Below, piece after piece: positions 1 through 4,718 of a stretch of DNA of 7,047 bases (position 1 is the stretch's first letter; each line of letters opens with the position of its first letter). The DNA comes from an uncultured beta proteobacterium (lineage in GTDB: Bacteria; Pseudomonadota; Gammaproteobacteria; Burkholderiales; Burkholderiaceae_C), in the NCBI GenBank assembly GCA_903870955.1, contig CAIQEX010000200.1, forward strand, positions 1 to 7,047, read 5' to 3'. The notes beneath the pieces are model-generated. The model had not been told where the DNA came from. It saw only the letters and a list, made by a program, of their open reading frames with translations, and ran no database searches. Made by a program: the position numbers and the translations under genes.

Positions 1-948
1 GTACGACTCGAGAGATTTCGGCAGAAAAGCCGTATCCAGGCCGGATCGCTGATTACTACGGTGTTTGGTGATGCCATTTTGCCCCGCGGCGGACGCGTGT
101 CGTTGGGCAGCATGATCCAGCTGCTGGAGCCCTTGGGTGTCAAAGAGCGTCTGGTGCGTACCGCCGTTTACCGTCTGGTCAAGGAGGAGTGGCTGCAGTC
201 CGAGGCCATGGGGCGCAAGACGGATTACATGCTCACACCTTCAGGACGCAGTCGGTTCGATGAGGCCTCCCGGCAAATTTATGCGGCCGACATTCCCGGT
301 TGGGACCGCCGCTGGCGACTGATCCTGATTCTTGGCGACATGGATCTTCCCCTGCGCGAGCCGTTGCGCCGGGCCCTGTTCTGGCATGGATTTGGCGAAA
401 CTTCGACGGGCAGCTTCGTCCACCCCACCGCCGATATGGAAAGGGTCATGGAAAGCCTGGCCTCGGAAGGGCTGCAAGCCGTGCTCCCGCATTTGATGCC
501 CATGGTGGCCGTCAATTCCCGCGCGGCGAACTGCGCAACAGACATTGACATGGTGCAAAAAGCCTGGGATCTGAGCAACCTGGCTTTGTCCTATGAGGGC
601 TTTCTGCAAAAGTACGAACCCATTCGCGAGGCCCTGCTGGCTGAAGGGCAGGAAGATGTATCGGAAGAAGATGCCTTCCTGGTGCGCACTTTGCTGATTC
701 ATGATGTACGCAGACTGTTGCTGCGCGATCCGCAGTTGCCGGAAAGCCTGTTGCCCGCCACCTGGCCAGGAAACCGCGCGCGCCTGCTGTGCCGGGATTT
801 GTATCGCAAACTATTGGCGCTGTCAGAGCGCCATCTGGACGCCAATGTGCGGCTTTCCAGTGGCATAGTGCCGAATGCCTCGCGTGCGCTGGACAACCGT
901 TTTAAATTTGGCATGGACCTGGAAGTGGATAACCTGCGTTCTGCCTGA
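1..948 (+). CDS. paaX: PaaX-family phenylacetyl-CoA-responsive transcriptional repressor, 5'-partial
   Basis: Probable repressor of phenylacetate degradation genes; family members bind operator DNA and are released by phenylacetyl-CoA. The frame is open from base 1 (315 codons, stop TGA 946-948). The first codons (RIQAGSLITTVFGD, codons 11-24) already match the conserved start of the PaaX N-terminal winged-helix domain, so the true start lies just upstream of the window. A GTG at 61 would remove that conserved part. The DNA-binding region spans about codons 32-80 (LVRTAVYRLVKEEWL at 51-65). The C-terminal PaaX signature is clear: LLIHDVRRLLLRDPQLPESL (codons 231-250), then LPATWPGNRARLLC (251-264). 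The length is close to E. coli PaaX (about 316 residues). The gene is followed after 11 bases by an IclR-family gene and probably cotranscribed with it. The ligand is inferred from the family and from paaG/paaH downstream. Confidence 0.9.
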   Translation, partial: VRLERFRQKSRIQAGSLITTVFGDAILPRGGRVSLGSMIQLLEPLGVKERLVRTAVYRLVKEEWLQSEAMGRKTDYMLTPSGRSRFDEASRQIYAADIPGWDRRWRLILILGDMDLPLREPLRRALFWHGFGETSTGSFVHPTADMERVMESLASEGLQAVLPHLMPMVAVNSRAANCATDIDMVQKAWDLSNLALSYEGFLQKYEPIREALLAEGQEDVSEEDAFLVRTLLIHDVRRLLLRDPQLPESLLPATWPGNRARLLCRDLYRKLLALSERHLDANVRLSSGIVPNASRALDNRFKFGMDLEVDNLRSA

Positions 949-959
949 AAGGGGAGTCA

Positions 960-1739
960 ATGGATGATGAAGTGAAGACCAGCCACGGCGTGCAGTCGCT
1001 GGAGATCGGCATTGCCGTGCTGAAAGTACTGGTGGAGTCCGGCTCAGCCATGATGCTCAAGGAAATTGCCGCCGCGGCGGACATGCCGGCGTCCAAGGCA
1101 CACCGCTACCTGGTGAGCCTGGTGCGCTCCGGGCTGGTGCAGCAGGACAGCGAGAACTCAAAATACGACCTCGGGCCTTTGGCTATTCCATTGGGCCTGG
1201 CCGCAGTCGACCGGCTGGACCGCGTCAAGTTGGGTCTCAACAGCATTTCTGCGTTGCGTGATCTGACCAATGAAACCACCGCCTTGTCGGTGTGGGGGGA
1301 GTTTGGTCCGGTGATGGTGCGCTGGGAGCGGCCACACCGTCCCATTACCGTCAATGTGGTGACCGGCAACACGGTGAGTCTGTTGGCTACCTCGACCGGA
1401 CGCCTGTTTGCGGCCTGGATGCCGGCAGAAATTGTCCGGCCCTTGCTGGAGCGGGAGTTGTCACTGGGCCGCTCTGCGGAATTCAAAACGCTGGAGCAGG
1501 TGGAGCGCGTGTTACAGGACGTGCGTGCCAATGGCTACTCCTTCGTGCGGGACAGCGACTATTCCAGCCGCGTTCTGGGTCTGGCGGCCCCCGTATTCAA
1601 CTTCAAGAACCATATTTCCATGGCGGTCTCGATTGTGGGTGTCGAAGGCATTTCCGATTTGGGGCCGCAGAGTCTGGCCTTGACAGAGCTCAAGCGTGCA
1701 ACCGGTGCATTGTCCAAACGCTTGGGATCTACACGTTAA
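960..1739 (+). CDS. IclR-family transcriptional regulator
   Basis: A complete 259-residue regulator of normal IclR length. The ATG at 960 is preceded by a strong ribosome binding site (GGGGAG at 951-956), which settles the start. Residues about 11-75 form the N-terminal winged helix-turn-helix (MLKEIAAAADMPASKAHRYL at 32-51, then LVSLVRSGLVQQ). Residues about 85-255 form the C-terminal effector-binding domain, with typical pieces such as LLATSTGRLFAAWMP (141-155), a variable region, and SSRVLGLAAPVFNF (202-215). IclR proteins often control aromatic-acid catabolism or uptake as activators or repressors. The gene sits 11 bases after paaX and is followed by a terminator, so both are likely one transcript. 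A natural target is the promoter at 1979-2007, but the effector and the direction of control cannot be read from sequence. The family is certain; the specific role is inference. Confidence 0.9.
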   Translation: MDDEVKTSHGVQSLEIGIAVLKVLVESGSAMMLKEIAAAADMPASKAHRYLVSLVRSGLVQQDSENSKYDLGPLAIPLGLAAVDRLDRVKLGLNSISALRDLTNETTALSVWGEFGPVMVRWERPHRPITVNVVTGNTVSLLATSTGRLFAAWMPAEIVRPLLERELSLGRSAEFKTLEQVERVLQDVRANGYSFVRDSDYSSRVLGLAAPVFNFKNHISMAVSIVGVEGISDLGPQSLALTELKRATGALSKRLGSTR

Positions 1740-1783
1740 GTGATTCAAAAAATTAGATATTTTTGATAATTTTGTATCTCTTT

Positions 1784-1805
1784 AAAGCTGACTTTGTCGG
1801 CTTTT
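1784..1805 (+). terminator. Intrinsic (Rho-independent) terminator after the IclR gene
   Basis: A 9-pair stem (AAAGCTGAC, 1784-1792, with GTCGGCTTT, 1796-1804) contains one U-G wobble, closes on a 3-base TTT loop and runs into a T-rich tail (TTTTCTTGTTTT, 1802-1813). It begins 44 bases after the IclR stop codon. It should end the paaX-iclR transcript and insulate it from the transport operon. Confidence 0.75.
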
Positions 1806-1865
1806 CTTGTTTTGGGCTGAATCAAGGCATTCCTTGGTCCATGAACGAAGAGGAAGTCGAGAAAC

Positions 1866-1933
1866 AAAAACCTTAATGGAGGGCGAATGGCATTGGTGAA
1901 AACCCTGATTGAGTCTAAGTAAAAACCCTAATG
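1866..1933 (+). repeat. Three imperfect direct repeats, AAAAACCYTAATG type
   Basis: Copies lie at 1866-1878 (AAAAACCTTAATG), 1898-1910 (GAAAACCCTGATT, the most divergent) and 1921-1933 (AAAAACCCTAATG). Copy starts are 32 and 23 bases apart, roughly three and two helical turns. They lie about 45-115 bases upstream of the predicted -35 box, where an activator could bind. The region is A-rich, so chance similarity is possible. Confidence 0.35.
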
Positions 1934-1978
1934 CGATACATAAACTAGACATAAATAGTCTTTCGTGTATCTTTTTAA

Positions 1979-2007
1979 TTGACGTAATCGATTCTGAATG
2001 TCAGAAT
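1979..2007 (+). promoter_or_regulatory. Predicted sigma70 promoter of the livHMGF-paaGH operon
   Basis: The -35 box TTGACG (1979-1984) matches the consensus at 5 of 6 bases. An optimal 17-base spacer leads to the -10 box CAGAAT (2002-2007), which matches TATAAT at 4 of 6. Transcription would start at about 2013-2015, giving a leader of roughly 115 bases before livH. No better promoter was found by eye between the terminator and livH. The weak -10 and the embedded palindrome suggest a regulated promoter. Confidence 0.5.
1991..2007 (+). promoter_or_regulatory. Operator-like perfect palindrome overlapping the promoter
   Basis: ATTCTGA (1991-1997), ATG (1998-2000), TCAGAAT (2001-2007) form a perfect 7+3+7 inverted repeat of 17 bases. 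It covers the downstream part of the spacer and the entire -10 box of the predicted promoter. A dimeric protein bound here would block RNA polymerase. PaaX and the IclR protein encoded upstream are the obvious candidates; the sequence alone cannot choose between them. Confidence 0.5.
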
Positions 2008-2011
2008 TTAG

Positions 2012-2038
2012 GCCAAGCGAATGACATAAGGCCTTGGC
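2012..2038 (+). promoter_or_regulatory. Potential 5'-leader hairpin
   Basis: GCCAAG (2012-2017) pairs perfectly with CTTGGC (2033-2038) across a 15-base loop, starting at about the predicted transcript start. The loop side also contains the self-complementary AAGGCCTT (2028-2035), which allows alternative pairing. It could stabilise the mRNA 5' end or, at DNA level, be a further operator. No T-tract follows, so it is not a terminator. Confidence 0.3.
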
Positions 2039-2040
2039 AC

Positions 2041-2105
2041 TTTGAATGCCGGGCTAAACATGAGGAGACTTCTGTGCACCACGGTCGAAAGACATTTGAA
2101 TGCCG
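2041..2105 (+). repeat. 11-base perfect direct repeat in the livH leader
   Basis: TTTGAATGCCG occurs at 2041-2051 and 2095-2105, starting 54 bases apart. The second copy contains an ATG (2100) in frame with livH, 30 bases ahead of the preferred livH start. It may be the trace of a small duplication or a binding site; its role is unknown. Confidence 0.4.
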
Positions 2106-2130
2106 CCATGGCCATCGGGTGAGCGCCTGA
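2074..2130 (+). CDS. Possible 18-codon His-rich leader ORF translationally coupled to livH
   Basis: A GTG at 2074 follows an excellent ribosome binding site (GAGGAG, 2062-2067, 6-base gap) and opens a short frame, VHHGRKTFECRHGHRVSA, with the stop TGA at 2128-2130. The stop overlaps the livH ATG in a TGATG junction, the classic layout for translational coupling. Four of 18 residues are His and one is Cys. It may be a leader peptide, the shortened remnant of a former first gene of the operon, or a fortuitous ORF whose ribosome binding site only loads ribosomes for livH. No family is recognised and no attenuator-like terminator is visible. Confidence 0.35.
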   Translation: MHHGRKTFECRHGHRVSA

Positions 2131-3005
2131 TGCTGGCCGAGTTCCTGCAGTTCCTGTTCTCGGGCATCACGGTCGGCTCGACCTATGCGTTGGCCGCGCT
2201 GGGCTTCACGCTGATCTACAACTCCAGCCATGTGATCAACTTCGCGCAGGGCGAATTCATCATGCTCGGTGGCATGCTGGCCGTGTACTTCACGAACTCC
2301 GGTCTGGGCCTGCCGCTGTCCCTGGTTCTGGCCATCGTGTTGCCAGCCGTGGTCGGCCTGGTGATGGAAAAAGTGGCCATCGAACCGGTCAAGGGCGCCG
2401 AGCCGGTCACGCTGATCATCATCACCATCGGCGCCTCGCTGGTGCTGCGCGGTCTGGTGCAAATCTGGCTCGGCAAGGGCACCTTCAGCCTGCCGGCTTT
2501 CTCTGGCGATCAACCCATCAACGTGCTGGGTGCCACCCTGATGCCACAAAGCCTGTGGGTGCTGGGCGTCACAGCGGTGGTGGTCTGTTGCCTGTGGTAC
2601 TTCTTTGCCCGCACCCTGATGGGCAAGGCCATGCTGGCCACCTCCTACAACCGCGTGGCCGCCGAACTGGTGGGCATCAACACCGACGGCGTGCTGTTTT
2701 TGAGCTTTGCCATGTCGGCCGCGCTGGGCGCTTTGGGCGGAATTCTGGTTACGCCCATTACGCTGACCTCGTATGACGCCGGCATCATGCTCGGGCTCAA
2801 GGGTTTTGTCGGTGCCGTACTGGGCGGCTTGGGCAATGGCCTGGGTGCGGTGGTGGGCGGTCTGCTGGTCGGCGTACTGGAGGCCATGGGCGCCGGCTAC
2901 ATCTCGTCGTCGTACAAGGACGCCATGCCCTTCGTTCTGATCCTGCTGATTTTGTTTTTCCGGCCCAGCGGCCTCTTCGGTGGCAAAGCCACAGACCGGG
3001 TCTAG
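2130..3005 (+). CDS. livH: Branched-chain amino acid/aromatic acid ABC transporter permease LivH
   Basis: One of two inner-membrane permeases of a Liv (HAAT) type importer. It has 291 residues, nearly all hydrophobic helices, starting MLAEFLQFLFSGITVGSTYA like other LivH proteins. Family landmarks are INFAQGEFIMLGG (residues 36-48) and a cytoplasmic coupling loop, GKAMLATSYNRVAAELVGIN (165-184), that contacts the ATPase subunits. The C-terminus ends with the usual FFRPSGLFGG (276-285). ATG 2130 is preferred: it agrees with family N-termini, has GGGTGAG 6 bases upstream, and overlaps the stop of the small upstream ORF. An in-frame ATG at 2100 would add ten non-conserved residues. The livM gene follows after 2 bases. 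The substrate is not readable from the permease; paaG/paaH in the same run of genes suggest phenylacetate or a related aromatic acid. Confidence 0.92.
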   Translation: MLAEFLQFLFSGITVGSTYALAALGFTLIYNSSHVINFAQGEFIMLGGMLAVYFTNSGLGLPLSLVLAIVLPAVVGLVMEKVAIEPVKGAEPVTLIIITIGASLVLRGLVQIWLGKGTFSLPAFSGDQPINVLGATLMPQSLWVLGVTAVVVCCLWYFFARTLMGKAMLATSYNRVAAELVGINTDGVLFLSFAMSAALGALGGILVTPITLTSYDAGIMLGLKGFVGAVLGGLGNGLGAVVGGLLVGVLEAMGAGYISSSYKDAMPFVLILLILFFRPSGLFGGKATDRV

Positions 3006-3007
3006 CC

Positions 3008-3940
3008 ATGAACCAGCATCCTTACCGTGGTCTGTACCTGATCGCCGCCGTGCTGCTGTTGCTGCCGCTGGTGTTGCCCAACAGTTTCTACGTGGACCTT
3101 GCCATCCGCATGGCCATCAACGCCGTGATTGTGCTGGGGCTGAACTTGCTGATCGGCTTTGCCGGGCAGATCAGCCTGGGGCACGCCGGCTTCATCGGCA
3201 TTGGCGCCTATGCGTCCGCAGCCTTGCCCACGCATTTCGGCTGGCACCCGCTGCTGGCGGTAGTCGCTGGTGCGGTGGCAGCTGGTGCGCTGGCCGCCGT
3301 GCTGGCGCGGCCGATCTTCCGCCTCAAGGGCCATTACCTGGCCATGGCGACCTTGGGCCTGGGCATCATCATCAATATCGTGGTGCGCAACGAAGCCGCC
3401 TGGACCGGTGGCCCGGACGGTATGGCCGTGCCGCCGATGGCCTTTGGCAGTTTTGAAATCTCCGGTGACAAACCCTGGTACGGCATCGTCGCCAGCCTGC
3501 TGTGCTTCAGCATCTGGGCCTCCATCAACATCATTGATTCACCATTTGGACGCGCTCTGCGCGCCCTGCATGGCTCTGAAGTGGCCTCCAAGGTGGTGGG
3601 CGTGCACGTGGTGCGCTACAAGGTCAGCGTGTTTGTCATGTCGGCCATGTTTGCCAGCATCATGGGCAGCGTTACGGCGCTGTATGTGGGCTTCGTGACG
3701 CCCAATCTGGCGGACTTTTTCCACTCCATCGAACTGGTCACCATGGTCGTGATCGGCGGCATGGGTTCCATCTATGGCTCGGTGCTGGGTGCTGTGCTGC
3801 TCACCGCCCTGCCGCAGGCTCTGGCCACGTTTGAGGGTTGGGAGACGGTGGTGTTTGGTGCCATCCTGATGCTCTGCATGATCTTCCTGCCCAAGGGCCT
3901 GGTGCCCACGCTGGCCGCCCGTTTCGGCAAGGGGGAATGA
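3008..3940 (+). CDS. livM: Branched-chain amino acid/aromatic acid ABC transporter permease LivM
   Basis: The second inner-membrane permease, 310 residues, partner of LivH. It has multiple transmembrane helices (the first at about residues 8-24), the LivM hallmark GFAGQISLGHAGFIGIGAYA (50-69), the motif FRLKGHYLAMATLG (104-117), TGGPDGM (133-139) and a coupling loop GRALRALHGSEVASKVVGVH (181-200). The C-terminal part (IGGMGSIYGSVLGA, 249-262; MIFLPKGLVP, 291-300) is also typical. Length and order are normal for the family. It begins 2 bases after the livH stop with only a weak ribosome binding site, which suggests coupled translation, and ends 2 bases before the preferred livG start. Substrate assignment rests on gene context only. 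Confidence 0.92.
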   Translation: MNQHPYRGLYLIAAVLLLLPLVLPNSFYVDLAIRMAINAVIVLGLNLLIGFAGQISLGHAGFIGIGAYASAALPTHFGWHPLLAVVAGAVAAGALAAVLARPIFRLKGHYLAMATLGLGIIINIVVRNEAAWTGGPDGMAVPPMAFGSFEISGDKPWYGIVASLLCFSIWASINIIDSPFGRALRALHGSEVASKVVGVHVVRYKVSVFVMSAMFASIMGSVTALYVGFVTPNLADFFHSIELVTMVVIGGMGSIYGSVLGAVLLTALPQALATFEGWETVVFGAILMLCMIFLPKGLVPTLAARFGKGE

Positions 3941-3942
3941 AC

Positions 3943-4704
3943 ATGGCTTTGCTTGAAGTTCAAGACCTCTCGATCCAGTTTGGCGGCGTCAAGGCGGTGC
4001 AAAACGTGTCGTTCAGCATCGACGCAGGCATCGTCTATGCCGTCATTGGCCCCAATGGCGCCGGCAAGACCACGCTGTTCAACCTGATCACCGGTATCTA
4101 CACGCCCACCTCCGGCAACATCCTGCTCGACGGTCAACCGATACAGGGCAAATCGCCCGATGTACTGGCCCAGCGCGGTGTGGCCCGGACTTTTCAGAAC
4201 CTGCAAATCTGCATGAACATGAGTGCGGTGGAGAACGTGATGGTCGGCGCCCATCTGCGGCTGGACCGCAATCTGTTCAAGGCCGCTTTGCGTTGGCCGG
4301 CCCTCAAGGCGCGTGACCGCGACCTGCATGTCGAAGCCCAGGAACTGATGCGTTTTGTCGGTCTGGAGGCCTACGCAACGGCGCGCGCCGACAGCATGTC
4401 TTATGGCGCCCTGAAGCGTCTGGAAATTGCACGCGCCCTGGCCATGAAACCGCGCCTGCTGTTTCTGGACGAACCGGCTGCGGGCCTCAACCCGAAGGAA
4501 ACCATCGAGGTGGATGCACTTATCCGCAAAGTGGCGGATAGCGGCGTGACCGTGGTGCTGGTAGAGCACGACATGAAGATGGTGATGAACCTGTCTGACC
4601 GCATTCTGGTGCTGGACTACGGACGCAAACTGGCCGAAGGCACGGCCGCTGAGGTGCGGCGCAACCCCGATGTGATTGCCGCTTATCTGGGCGCTCACGC
4701 CTGA
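3943..4704 (+). CDS. livG: ABC transporter ATP-binding protein LivG
   Basis: A cytoplasmic ATPase of the importer, 253 residues, full length for LivG. Walker A is GPNGAGKTT (36-44), the Q-loop region is RTFQNLQ, Walker B is LLFLDEP with Asp176 and Glu177, and the H-loop is LVEHDMK with His209. AAGLNPKE after Walker B is typical of LivG. The ABC signature reads MSYGALKR (152-159) where most LivG proteins have a form like LSYGQQRR; Ser153 and Gly155 are kept but the usual Gln is replaced by Leu157. ATG 3943 is chosen because GGGGG at 3931-3935 lies 7 bases upstream. An in-frame ATG at 3937 overlaps the livM stop but leaves no room for ribosome spacing. Its partner ATPase is the fused LivF downstream. 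Confidence 0.92.
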   Translation: MALLEVQDLSIQFGGVKAVQNVSFSIDAGIVYAVIGPNGAGKTTLFNLITGIYTPTSGNILLDGQPIQGKSPDVLAQRGVARTFQNLQICMNMSAVENVMVGAHLRLDRNLFKAALRWPALKARDRDLHVEAQELMRFVGLEAYATARADSMSYGALKRLEIARALAMKPRLLFLDEPAAGLNPKETIEVDALIRKVADSGVTVVLVEHDMKMVMNLSDRILVLDYGRKLAEGTAAEVRRNPDVIAAYLGAHA

Positions 4705-4718
4705 CAGGACCCGACCCC

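Larger units (their letters stand above)
1740..2129 (+). other. AT-rich intergenic regulatory region between the regulator pair and the transport operon
   Basis: This 390-base stretch has no convincing conventional gene and is visibly richer in A+T than the genes on both sides, at least up to about 2010. In order it holds an intrinsic terminator (1784-1805), three A-rich direct repeats (1866-1933), a sigma70-like promoter with an embedded palindrome (1979-2007), a hairpin near the predicted transcript start (2012-2038), an 11-base direct repeat (2041-2051 and 2095-2105), and a possible 18-codon leader ORF that runs into livH. Each is listed separately. Confidence 0.8.

Noticed and set aside
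61..63. GTG as the start of paaX
   Set aside because: The frame is open back to base 1 and codons 11-20 match the conserved PaaX N-terminus, so the gene is better read as cut by the window edge.
1741..1824. TGATTC (1741-1746) and GAATCA (1819-1824) as a PaaX operator
   Set aside because: The half-sites resemble those recalled for E. coli PaaX but are 72 bases apart, flank the terminator and are short enough to occur by chance.
1841..1876. ATG-started 11-codon ORF after the terminator
   Set aside because: It is very short, lacks a ribosome binding site and lies upstream of the predicted transcript start.
1947..1961. AGAC-7-GTCT inverted repeat
   Set aside because: Four-base arms are too short to support a site on their own.
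2100..2102. ATG 2100 as the livH start
   Set aside because: The extra ten residues (MPPWPSGERL) do not resemble LivH N-termini and no good ribosome binding site precedes it. ATG 2130 fits the family and the TGATG junction.
2060..2122. 20-codon ORF from ATG 2060 (MRRLLCTTVE...)
   Set aside because: It has no ribosome binding site, and it overlaps in another frame the better-supported GTG 2074 ORF whose ribosome binding site it contains.
3937..3939. ATG overlapping the livM stop as the livG start
   Set aside because: It would have no spacing from the GGGGG ribosome binding site; ATG 3943 has an ideal 7-base gap and gives the usual LivG N-terminus.
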